In this document: positions 52,777 to 60,071 of the stretch, in pieces
How positions within the stretch are numbered: the stretch's first letter is position 1
How the letters are laid out: each line of letters starts with the position of its first letter
Source: G963676095 sp963676095
GTDB lineage: Bacteria; Bacteroidota; Bacteroidia; Bacteroidales; Prolixibacteraceae
NCBI GenBank assembly: GCA_963676095.1
Contig: OY781040.1
Coordinates: forward strand, 4,402,001 to 4,466,000
Reading direction: 5' to 3'
DNA: 64,000 bases
Notes under the pieces: model-generated
Told to the model about the DNA's origin: nothing
The model's database searches: none
What the model saw: only the letters and a program-made list of their open reading frames with translations
Translations under genes and position numbers: made by a program

Positions 52777-53073
52777 ATGAGAATTTCTAAAAAGTATTTT
52801 CAAGTTTTATTTATCTGTGGCTTTATAGCCTTAATTGCATTTAATTTTGCAGTTGTAACAAATACAAGTTTCAGTAATGTTAGTTTAAAAGGCATTATCA
52901 ACATTGCAGTTGCACAAACAGAATATCCTGATGGGCCAGGACAAATTGGAACAACAGAAAGGTGTCGATTAGATTTAGGAGGTGGGTGGTTTACAAGCAG
53001 CGTGGAATATGTTTGTTGGGACTGTTATGTGTGCCCGTCGTGCACTTGTACACCCCGAGCATGTGGCGAATAA
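52777..53073 (+). CDS. NVEALA-family exported cysteine-rich peptide
   Basis: This 98-residue protein has a long N-terminal hydrophobic segment (VLFICGFIALIAFNFAVV) and a leader ending in INIAVAQTE, a close variant of the NVEALA motif that marks a family of secreted Bacteroidota peptides. The mature C-terminal peptide of about 45 residues contains seven cysteines, most in the last 20 residues (CWDCYVCPSCTC and a terminal ACGE). The family function is unknown; a processed signalling or antagonistic peptide is a common suggestion. The next two genes encode a propeller lipoprotein and a thioredoxin-like protein, both fitting partners for a cysteine-rich exported peptide. Confidence 0.75.
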   Translation: MRISKKYFQVLFICGFIALIAFNFAVVTNTSFSNVSLKGIINIAVAQTEYPDGPGQIGTTERCRLDLGGGWFTSSVEYVCWDCYVCPSCTCTPRACGE

Positions 53074-53169
53074 TCTAAATACTAAATTATGACAAAGAGC
53101 CTTTGGTGTTTGTCTATTATACTAAGGGTTAATTTGCTATAATCAACAATACAGCTTAAATGAAAAATT

Positions 53170-54327
53170 ATGAAAATATATAAAAACACATGTATTGTAA
53201 GTTTACTCTGCTTATTGATTTCTTGTAATGCTGGTAAAAAAAGCACACCTATAGAACAATCGGAAACTATTGTTATTGATAACTTAACAATCTCTGATAC
53301 GACCTACTCTAGCATTAAGAATCTTCTAAAATTGGATGAATATATTATTCTTGATAAAGATGTTCCTTTGGCTAATATTAATCGAGTAATTGTCACAGAA
53401 AAACAAATATTTATTTTTGACTCTGAGCCCAAAATAGTTTGTTATAATCGTGAAGGTAAAGTGGAATTCAAAATATCTAAGAAGGGAAGAGGCGTAGGTG
53501 AATTTTTAAAAATTGTTGATTTTTCTTTAGATAAGAAATCACAAGCCATAAAAGTTTATGATAGTTCTCTTAGGAAAATATTGTATTACGATTCCAATAA
53601 TGGAACCTTTAAATATGATAGAAAAATATCTATTGCTCCACATGCGATTGCAAATTTTGGCAATTATGACTACTATTATAATCCATATAGTTTTAACTAT
53701 CCTAATTCTGAAGAATATCATTATTCATTGATAAAATCGAAAGGGGAAAAGAATTTTGTTGGTAAATACTTTTTTCATGACCCAATAATTTCAAATTATA
53801 TGTTTGGAAATAGTGGAGAATTCCCTTTTTTTTATGGAAATAATGAACTCATATTTGTAAAACGATTTGAAAAAACGATTTATTCTATTTCTGATGAAGG
53901 CATCTCCTCTTTATTTGAAATTAAACTTCCTAATGCAGTTTCGCAATCATATATCCAGAACAAACCGAAACCGATGGAATTAATCGATTCTAGATATTCA
54001 TCAGGTTTAACAGATGTTTATCGGGCAAATAATGTGTTATATTTTGCTTTTACAAATTCTGGTAATTTTATTTCAACCTTCTACGACTTATCACTAAATA
54101 AGGTTATTTATTGCGGTAAAAGAATATGGCCGAAACCTTCGAAAGAGCTACCGGTATATTATCCAATACGAGGTGTCTTTGAGAACAAATTTTTTACCTT
54201 AATAAGTCCTTCTACAATTATTGAATTAAGAAAAAATAATGAATCCATTTTTCCTGATGAGATGCTTGAAATAAATGAGATGGATAATCCCGTAATTGCC
54301 TTTTACTCTATAAATAATGAAAAATAA
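53170..54327 (+). CDS. 6-bladed beta-propeller lipoprotein
   Basis: This 385-residue protein has a lipoprotein signal (IVSLLCLLISC, cysteine near residue 19) and repeated blade-like segments (FIFDSEPKIVCYNREGKVEFKI, KKSQAIKVYDSSLRKILYYD, NNVLYFAFTNSGNF). These resemble the 6-bladed propeller lipoproteins that accompany NVEALA peptides. It probably sits in the outer or inner membrane facing outward and could bind or process the peptide. It overlaps the next gene by 11 bases, so the two are coupled. Confidence 0.75.
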   Translation: MKIYKNTCIVSLLCLLISCNAGKKSTPIEQSETIVIDNLTISDTTYSSIKNLLKLDEYIILDKDVPLANINRVIVTEKQIFIFDSEPKIVCYNREGKVEFKISKKGRGVGEFLKIVDFSLDKKSQAIKVYDSSLRKILYYDSNNGTFKYDRKISIAPHAIANFGNYDYYYNPYSFNYPNSEEYHYSLIKSKGEKNFVGKYFFHDPIISNYMFGNSGEFPFFYGNNELIFVKRFEKTIYSISDEGISSLFEIKLPNAVSQSYIQNKPKPMELIDSRYSSGLTDVYRANNVLYFAFTNSGNFISTFYDLSLNKVIYCGKRIWPKPSKELPVYYPIRGVFENKFFTLISPSTIIELRKNNESIFPDEMLEINEMDNPVIAFYSINNEK

Positions 54328-54904
54328 TTTCTTCATAAAATTAGTAATATTGGTATTAACAATTTTTAATGTAGTTCTTGTGTCTCAACTTTTGTCAGAA
54401 CGAAAACAGAAATCATTACTCTCTGCTTCAATCGTTAACGAAAGTCTTTTACGAGAGCAACTACTATATACAATATCATTGGATGAAAAAAAATTGAATT
54501 TAATGGATTTATCAAAAAATGAAAAACCTATTTTATGCTACTATGCTTCTGATATTCATTGTAATTCATGTGTAGATTCAGTTTTAAAAATCATTTGTAG
54601 TATTAGTGAAGAATATGATGGTGTAAATATTGTTCTTCTTGCAAAGTATAAAAACAAAAATGATCTGAACATCTTCCTTCGCCAGAATAGGTTTAAAGGA
54701 AACGTTTTGGATGTTAATAATGTGAATAGTGTTGTGTTTAAATCTGATTATCCTTTGATGTTTGTTTATCACCCAAATGAAAATCGAGTCAGTGAAGTTT
54801 TACGACCAGTAATGTCGGATATGGAGACAACAAAAAAATATCTGCATGTTGTATTCGAAAAATATTCAAGATACCAGTTTGAAGGCAAAAACGCCAATAA
54901 TTAG
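54317..54904 (+). CDS. membrane-anchored thioredoxin-like protein, 3' end at an IS91 remnant
   Basis: This 195-residue protein has an N-terminal signal anchor (FFIKLVILVLTIFNVVLVSQLL) followed by a thioredoxin-like fold. PILCYYASDIHCNSCVDSVLKI carries a CxxC pair (C-N-S-C), and a later beta strand reads YPLMFVYHP. Such proteins act in the periplasm on disulfides and may shape the cysteine-rich NVEALA peptide encoded two genes upstream. The stop codon TAG (54902-54904) lies in the terminal sequence of the IS91 remnant (AATAATTAG), so the last few residues may not be original. Confidence 0.72.
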   Translation: MKNNFFIKLVILVLTIFNVVLVSQLLSERKQKSLLSASIVNESLLREQLLYTISLDEKKLNLMDLSKNEKPILCYYASDIHCNSCVDSVLKIICSISEEYDGVNIVLLAKYKNKNDLNIFLRQNRFKGNVLDVNNVNSVVFKSDYPLMFVYHPNENRVSEVLRPVMSDMETTKKYLHVVFEKYSRYQFEGKNANN

Positions 54905-54952
54905 CCTCCAATAAAGCGTTGCTTGCATACGCTTTAGATTGGAGGCAGTGTT
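54891..54952 (+). other. attC-like hairpin before the IS91 remnant
   Basis: ACGCCAAT (54891-54898) is followed by the same GCCTCCAAT ... ATTGGAGGC body as sites 2 and 4 and by GTT (54950-54952), then GAACTAAAC. A matching unit start is not certain; ATTGGCGT occurs once upstream at 52383-52390. Confidence 0.5.
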
Positions 54953-55597
54953 GAACTAAACATGATTTTTTATGTAACCGCCTTTTGGTCAGTATTCTGA
55001 CAGTAGTGTTTTCAATCGGTTTCAGGGTTCCCTATCCAGCCGGTTTTTACCATTTGTTTTTCCATCCGGAAGATCTGGCTTATGATCGAAAATTCCGTTA
55101 CCCCTCAAAAACATTCCGGGTTTTATCCTTTTTTGAGAGGAACATGCCATATAAACCGGTAAGTTTTGTTTTCCGGGCATACCATTCCCGTTTACGCCCG
55201 GGCGCATCAGTTTAAGATCCGGAAAATCAATCATTGGCACATTCCTGTCAATGCATTTACCGGCGGAGCCCGCTGCCCGGGATAGGTTTCCAGCAATTGA
55301 AGCTCTCCGCCACAGTCTTTACACTTCAGCACAGAACGCTGGCCAAAACGCAGTTCCAGTACCTGTGCCCGCGAAAGTGGCGCTGCCAGTGGCAGCTCTT
55401 TTCCCAGGCTTTCCCGGATAGCTGCCAGGCTTTGCTTTTTGTTACGCGAACTCAGGAATCCCAGGTGGCGGATACGCCGGAAATAAGGGGGCACAATGTG
55501 GTCCAGGAAACGTTTGAGGAACTCTGTTCCGCTAATGGTTTGGGTTTTCTTTTGGTACCCGTTTTCGCGATCGCACCAGCTAAAGGTAACATGGGTG
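54950..55597. mobile_element. IS91-like unit remnant (third copy)
   Basis: The left 650 bp of the IS91-like unit are present, from GTTGAACTAAAC to within the transposase gene, where the sequence breaks at 55597 and runs into palindromic repeats. It is about 85-90% identical to the two intact copies, so it is older. The recombinase gene and the right end are missing. Confidence 0.8.
55231..55597 (-). pseudogene. IS91-family transposase, C-terminal fragment
   Basis: The frame reads from TFSWCDRENGYQKK (broken start at 55597) through EFLKRFLDHIVPPYF and ends NALTGMCQ as in the intact copies. The first roughly 280 residues, including the zinc ribbon and the HUH motif, are absent, so it cannot act as a transposase. 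Confidence 0.85.
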
Positions 55598-55623
55598 GGA
55601 CACCATGAGTAAAGTATGTTGTT

Positions 55624-55716
55624 GTGAGTGACGCAACAACATTATTGTGAGTGTCACAACAACGTTGTTGTGGGTATCGCAATAACGTTATTGTGGGTGT
55701 CGCAACCGGTATTGTT
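55624..55716. repeat. 23-bp palindromic tandem repeat, locus B
   Basis: Four 23-bp units starting GTGaGTG with cores such as CAACAACGTTGTTGTG. They form a second subfamily of the palindromic array type seen at loci A, C and E; a single unit recurs at 57856-57878. The array begins 27 bp after the break of the IS91 remnant. The following 300 bp up to the next gene hold no recognised feature. Confidence 0.75.
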
Positions 55717-56017
55717 ACGGCGTTCACAAAAATCAATTAAGGGGAAAAGTTTCATGTCTGTTTGTCCGGAAGTATTCCGGTCGGGCTTTTGCGTGGCATA
55801 GCATGGAACCTTTACCTAACCGCTGAAAACAAAAAGTTGGTAAAGAAACTGTTTTACCAATGGAGATTGGAATTCTCGTGATAAAACGTATAGATTTGTA
55901 TAACAAGAACCGGATGAGCTGGAAAATTCAAGGCCAGTTTGGGGAGAAGCTGGAGGGGGAAGTTTCTGTGGCTTACCCGACCAGTTCACCGTTGACGATA
56001 ATTTTAGACAGATGCAA

Positions 56018-56641
56018 ATGAAATACATAATCACAATATTGATTTTGATATTTATATGCGGAAAAACATATGCTGATTATGACCCAACTCCTTTGCCTAA
56101 GTTGATTATAAAATCAGATTTAATCATAGAGGGAGAAATAATTAATTTAGATTCATTGACATTCACTTTGAGAATTTCGGATTGCGTAAAAGGAGATTCT
56201 ACTTTAAGAAACATAAAAATTAAAAGATTTGAAGACTGGGCTTGTGCAAATAGAATAACAAAATATCAAATCGGACAAAAAGAAATTGTTTTCCTTGTTA
56301 AGAATAAAAAAACTCAAGAATGGATTGCAATGGGAGCAGGCAATGAAGGAGAACTTTTAATACAAAATGACTCGATAACTTATGAAAATATTTATTGGGA
56401 TTCTAAAGATAGTTGTTCCGAACTTGATTATTTCGGACATAAAATTTGTGGATGGAGATATTCGTTAGAAGACTTTAAAAATTCAATTTTATTTTACCTT
56501 TCAGAGTTTCCAGTGCTGAAAAAAGAATTTCAAACAGAACATAAAATCACAAACAGGTTAGAGGATAATGAAGCTTACAAGAGAATGATTTACGAATCTC
56601 TGTCGCTTGAATTTATATTAATCCTATCTGATAAACAATGA
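56018..56641 (+). CDS. exported hypothetical protein
   Basis: I do not recognise this 207-residue protein. It has a signal peptide (YIITILILIFICGKTYA) and a mature beta-rich region: LIIEGEIINLDSLTFTLRISDCVKG resembles a short OB- or tissue-inhibitor-like barrel in which a strand is followed by V.KGD. Conserved cysteines occur at four positions. A second in-frame ATG two codons upstream (56012) is possible. It is AT-rich cargo between repeat blocks and has no obvious partner. Confidence 0.65.
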   Translation: MKYIITILILIFICGKTYADYDPTPLPKLIIKSDLIIEGEIINLDSLTFTLRISDCVKGDSTLRNIKIKRFEDWACANRITKYQIGQKEIVFLVKNKKTQEWIAMGAGNEGELLIQNDSITYENIYWDSKDSCSELDYFGHKICGWRYSLEDFKNSILFYLSEFPVLKKEFQTEHKITNRLEDNEAYKRMIYESLSLEFILILSDKQ

Positions 56642-56658
56642 ATAAATACAGACCAAAC

Positions 56659-57076
56659 AATTGAGCGTTCTGCCCATGCGAAACACCGCGGCAGAGTACG
56701 TTGTTGACGTAACCCGGAGATTTGTCCGTAATACTTAGTACTGGCGTGTCTCTTCCTCCGACGATAGTTGAGCTGTAATTGGTAGATGTGAGTCCGTCTC
56801 ACCAACGTTAGTGATAGTGCCTCACTAATGCTTGTGAAGGGGGCTCACTAACGTTAGGGAGGATGTCTCACTCGTGTTAGTGAGGGCGGCTCCTCTGATT
56901 GGGAAAGGATGGGATATAGCCGATACTGCTGTAAAAGAACAAAATGAAGAGCTGATTTAGCAAAGTAATGCAGACAAATGACTATTTTTATGTCTGATAA
57001 AAGCAGTAAGAATAGCTTATACTGGATTTTAGGAATACAGTTTTTGGGGCGTAAACTACCCGGTGGGCACATTTGA
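56659..57076. repeat. duplicated spacer R1 (containing 23-bp palindromic array, locus C)
   Basis: This 420-bp non-coding block begins after the preceding gene with TTGAGCGTTCTGCCC and GTTGACGTAA. It contains four 23-bp palindromic units (56794-56885, ending GCGGCTCCTCT) and continues GGGAAAGGATGG ... AGAACAAAATG ... GATAAAAGCAGTAAGAA. The same order of segments occurs in R2 (58706-59150), so the block is duplicated around the small genes. Confidence 0.7.
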
Positions 57077-57388
57077 ATGAAAAAAACAACGACCATATCA
57101 TGGATTCTTTTGGCGATTGCTCTTGCCTCTCAAAAATATCCAGCCAGTAGACGGGAAGTATCTGAAATTGCAGATGGAATAAATCATGCAGTACCGACAA
57201 ATAAAGAACTGGAGGAATCTATAAAATGGTTGATTCAAAACAAAATTGTTTCAGAGATAAATAAAAGATTTTCCCTTTCCGATTATGGGGAAAAGTTGAT
57301 TAATAAAGCCAATTCCAAGACAAATATAATTTTCGAAATCTGGAAGAATTTGGAAACGGAGATAAATGAAAAATTAAAAGATGAATAG
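57077..57388 (+). CDS. small winged-helix-like hypothetical protein
   Basis: I do not recognise this 103-residue protein. Secondary structure appears to be four helices and a short wing: SWILLAIALASQKYP, then EVSEIADGINHAVPTNKEL, WLIQNKIVSEIN and the wing RFSLSDYGEKLINKA. This order is typical of a winged helix in which the last strand precedes a final helix. No catalytic motif is seen. It overlaps the following membrane-protein gene by eight bases, indicating a two-gene unit. Confidence 0.55.
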   Translation: MKKTTTISWILLAIALASQKYPASRREVSEIADGINHAVPTNKELEESIKWLIQNKIVSEINKRFSLSDYGEKLINKANSKTNIIFEIWKNLETEINEKLKDE

Positions 57389-57665
57389 AAAGTGTAATCT
57401 CCTAGCAGGATTAGTAATAGTCGGAATTAATCTTTTCTGGATTTGGGATAATTTGTACTTATTATATCAATATCACAAAATGGGTATTTTATTTCTTTTT
57501 ATGTATCCGGACTGGACATTGATCTCTAATTCGGTCATAGGAGTTATTGGTGTTATAACTGGGATTATTACGGTTATTGACAAGTTGACAATAAAAAAAG
57601 GAATTTCGGTTAGTGTCATATTGATTGTAATTGGGATAGTAATAAAATTTATATCAGTAAATTAA
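57381..57665 (+). CDS. small membrane protein
   Basis: This 94-residue protein consists of three hydrophobic segments, at about 8-30 (LAGLVIVGINLFWIWDNLY), 45-65 and 70-92 (ISVSVILIVIGIVIKFISV). It overlaps the winged-helix-like gene and probably partners it. No family is recognised. Confidence 0.55.
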   Translation: MNRKCNLLAGLVIVGINLFWIWDNLYLLYQYHKMGILFLFMYPDWTLISNSVIGVIGVITGIITVIDKLTIKKGISVSVILIVIGIVIKFISVN

Positions 57666-57674
57666 TGAATAATA

Positions 57675-57701
57675 AAAACGCCCCTAATAAATAGGCGTTT
57701 T
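57675..57701 (+). terminator. terminator after the small membrane protein gene
   Basis: AAAACGCC and GGCGTTTT form a perfect 8-bp stem around an 11-base loop, ending in a T run, ten bases after the stop codon. A typical intrinsic terminator. Confidence 0.8.
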
Positions 57702-58010
57702 AGCGGCACGTAGTGCCAAGCAGGAATGGCAGGTTGGGCTGAGCGCGGTGTTGACGCAAACTGAGATTAATAGCCTGGCAGCCATTGTCGCTTTTTCGGC
57801 GTTCCGTTTCGGGCTTTGCCTGGCCTTGGCAGTCCAGAAGATATAGAATTTTGTTGTGAGTGTCGCAACAGCATTATTGTGGCGTTCACTAATTGTGGGG
57901 GAGAGATTGCGTAAAGCCCGCAACAAATGGTTCCGTTTAAATGCCTTGGTAATATAAACGTTATAGGTTAAAGGGCCGGTGTTGTCTCATAAAATTCGTC
58001 ATTAATGACT
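57702..58010. repeat. spacer with one palindromic unit, locus D
   Basis: This 300-bp non-coding region begins with GCGGCACGTAGTGCC and includes GAGCGCGGTGTTGACGC (similar to R1 and R2 starts) and one 23-bp unit of subfamily B at 57856-57878. No gene is supported. Confidence 0.5.
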
Positions 58011-58011
58011 T

Positions 58012-58040
58012 TGATTTTGTTGACAAACTTGTTAACTTTG
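58012..58040 (+). promoter_or_regulatory. promoter of the HigBA-like pair
   Basis: A TTG at 58012-58014 and TAACTTTG at 58033-58040 are spaced by 18 bases, matching the Bacteroidota -33/-7 consensus. The toxin ATG follows only four bases later, so the transcript would be nearly leaderless. Confidence 0.5.
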
Positions 58041-58044
58041 TCCC

Positions 58045-58386
58045 ATGTCTAGAGAAATACGATTTTATGAAAAATATTTCATTGAATTCTATCTGTCGCT
58101 GGATCCGGCAGTTCAAGAAAAGATTGAATATGTTTTTAAAGTAGTTCGGACAGTTGATAGGATTCCCCAAAAGTTTTTGAAGCATATTGAAAATGCAGAG
58201 GGATTATATGAGATACGGATCAAAGTCGGAAGTGATATTTACAGAGTCTTTTGTTGTTTTGATGAAGGAAAAATAGTGATATTATTCAATGGATTTCAGA
58301 AAAAGAGCCAAAAGCTTCCTAAGAAGGAAATAGAGAAAGCTTTAAAATTAAAACAAGAGTACATTGATAAAAAGAGAGGAGAATAA
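58045..58386 (+). CDS. HigB-like toxin (RelE/Gp49 superfamily)
   Basis: This 113-residue protein fits the phage-derived Gp49/HigB family. It has N-terminal helices (LDPAVQEKIEYVFKVVRTV), then KFLKHIENAEGLYEIRIKVGS and YRVFCCFDEGKIVILFNGFQKKSQKLPKKEI, the basic strand-turn-strand of RelE-type mRNA interferases. It would cleave mRNA at the ribosome. The antitoxin gene follows after two bases. Toxin-first order is characteristic of higBA. Confidence 0.85.
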   Translation: MSREIRFYEKYFIEFYLSLDPAVQEKIEYVFKVVRTVDRIPQKFLKHIENAEGLYEIRIKVGSDIYRVFCCFDEGKIVILFNGFQKKSQKLPKKEIEKALKLKQEYIDKKRGE

Positions 58387-58388
58387 TT

Positions 58389-58688
58389 ATGAATCAGCTT
58401 AGTGAAGCAAAGACATTCGATGAACTACTTGACATTAAGTATGGTAAACTTGGAACAGAGAAAAGAGACGAATTTGAAGTAAAGGCCAAGGCTTTTGTTG
58501 TTGGTGAAATGATTAAGGCCGCAAGAAAAGAGGCCCATCTGACACAAGAAGAATTAGCTGAGAAAACAGGGACAAAGAAAAGCTATATCTCAAGACTTGA
58601 GAATGGAAAGATTGATATTCAAATATCTACATTGTTCAAAATTATTGAGGAAGGATTAGGAAAGCGACTTGGATTTACAATGCTCTAA
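58389..58688 (+). CDS. HigA-like antitoxin (XRE family)
   Basis: This 99-residue protein has a C-terminal helix-turn-helix (IKAARKEAHLTQEELAEKTG, then SYISRLENGKIDIQISTLF) typical of HigA antitoxins, with an N-terminal region (about 1-35) that could wrap the toxin. It would neutralise the toxin and repress the operon from the palindromic sequence near the promoter. It is translationally linked to the toxin gene. Confidence 0.85.
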   Translation: MNQLSEAKTFDELLDIKYGKLGTEKRDEFEVKAKAFVVGEMIKAARKEAHLTQEELAEKTGTKKSYISRLENGKIDIQISTLFKIIEEGLGKRLGFTML

Positions 58689-58705
58689 AACCACGACGCC
58701 ACAAT

Positions 58706-59150
58706 AATTAAGTGTTCTGCCCGTGTGCAGCATAGACACAGAGCGAGGTGTTGACGTAATCCTGTGAACGGATGTGAGGCCGTTTCACCAACGTTTGGGA
58801 GGGTGCCTCACTAATGCCTGTGAAGGGGACTCACTAACGTTTGGTAGGGTGTCTCACTCGTGTTAGTGAGGGCGGCTCCTCTAAATGGGAAAGGATGGAT
58901 ACGACCGATGCTTCTGAAAAAGAACAAAATGGAGAGTATATTTGGCAAAGGAATGGAGACAAATTATTACTTTTATGTTTGATAAAAGCAGTAAGAACAG
59001 CCGGGTTTCCCTTTGCCGGGACAGCCTTAAAAGTGACTGAGATGTATGCCGGGAAACTGCGTACAGCTTGTCCCGGATTTTCGGGATAGAGTTCTTGTGG
59101 GCGTGAACTACCGGGTTGGCGTATTGTAATTTACGGGCTACAGTATATTC
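58706..59150. repeat. duplicated spacer R2 (containing 23-bp palindromic array, locus E)
   Basis: Second copy of the spacer R1: TTAAGTGTTCTGCCC, GTTGACGTAA, four 23-bp units (58780-58871) ending GCGGCTCCTCT, then GGGAAAGGATGG, GAACAAAATG and GATAAAAGCAGTAAGAA. It follows the HigA-like gene and precedes the acyltransferase gene. It is longer than R1 by an insertion after GTAAGAACAG. Short frames in it are not credible genes. Confidence 0.7.
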
Positions 59151-59183
59151 TATTCATGACTAAGCAAATTAATTTTAAATTTG

Positions 59184-60071
59184 ATGTCCAAAAGCAAAAT
59201 TAACAATCTCAAAAACCAGGTACAATGGTTAATTATTCGAATAACTATATGGTTGATCTATCACTTTTCAATAAATATCAGGTTACAGAATATATTACTG
59301 TTTCCTATTGCTTCTTTCAAAATAATGACGAATTACAGAAACTGGAATGCATATGTAAAGTACAAATGTATCATAGGGAGTAACAAAAACAGAATACAAT
59401 TCATTATAAACACCTTTATAAGAAAAGCCTCAGACGCGATACTGGCTCGAGTTCTATACAAATATCCGGATTGTTTTTCAAAATACGTAATTGTAAAAGG
59501 TAACATTTATGTGAAGGAGCTCCAGCGTGAAAATAAAGGGGTTTTGGTTATTGGCAACCATGGAGGACCATTTATGTTACAAACATTCCTTTTCTCAAAG
59601 GTCTTCAACATCCCTCTAAGCTCGTATTCCAGCCCGGGGGTGAAAACTCGTACAGATCAAAACGAAGAAATAAATCAACTGATACAACAATTTCCGGTAT
59701 ACTATAGGGGTGAAGAGAAAAAACTCCTAAATGCCCTATTGTCCGGAGAGTGGATAAACATACTTCTTGATGTTACCATCAATTCTCATCAATCTCCCAA
59801 TTGCCTATTTGCCAATCATCAGATTCAACTCTCCCAATTTCCGTTTCGCATTGCGATAAAATATAATATCCCGATTCTCTATCTTGAAATAAAAAGAGTA
59901 AAAAGGGGAAGTAAAGTTCAAATTACCATTCGCCCAATAGATAATTTTTCGCATCCGGATGAAGGATTGAATAAATATGTACAATACCTGGAATCTACAA
60001 TATTCTCCGATAATTATTCAAATACATTAATGCCTTTTGTATTAGAAAATACACAAAAATTACAGATATGA
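59184..60071 (+). CDS. LPLAT-superfamily acyltransferase
   Basis: This 295-residue protein has an N-terminal amphipathic/membrane segment (WLIIRITIWLIYHFSINI) and a lysophospholipid acyltransferase-like core: VLVIGNHGGPFMLQTF (near residue 120) in place of the usual NHxxxxD box, then a GVKTRTDQN loop and YRGEEKKLLNALLSGEWINILLD, close to the LpxL/HtrB type. It may acylate a lipid or a peptide product. It ends in ATGA shared with the following radical-SAM gene, so the two act together. The acidic residue of the active-site box is not where the family usually has it, so activity is less certain. ATG 59184 is preferred over an upstream TTG. Confidence 0.68.
   Translation: MSKSKINNLKNQVQWLIIRITIWLIYHFSINIRLQNILLFPIASFKIMTNYRNWNAYVKYKCIIGSNKNRIQFIINTFIRKASDAILARVLYKYPDCFSKYVIVKGNIYVKELQRENKGVLVIGNHGGPFMLQTFLFSKVFNIPLSSYSSPGVKTRTDQNEEINQLIQQFPVYYRGEEKKLLNALLSGEWINILLDVTINSHQSPNCLFANHQIQLSQFPFRIAIKYNIPILYLEIKRVKRGSKVQITIRPIDNFSHPDEGLNKYVQYLESTIFSDNYSNTLMPFVLENTQKLQI

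Noticed and set aside
52383..54898. Assigning the NVEALA operon as a further cassette by the pair ATTGGCGT/ACGCCAAT
   Set aside because: The match is only eight bases, the start lacks GTT, and no palindrome precedes it; it may be chance.
58841..59089. Plus-strand frame of 82 codons in spacer R2
   Set aside because: It crosses the palindromic array, and the equivalent frame in R1 is broken by stops.
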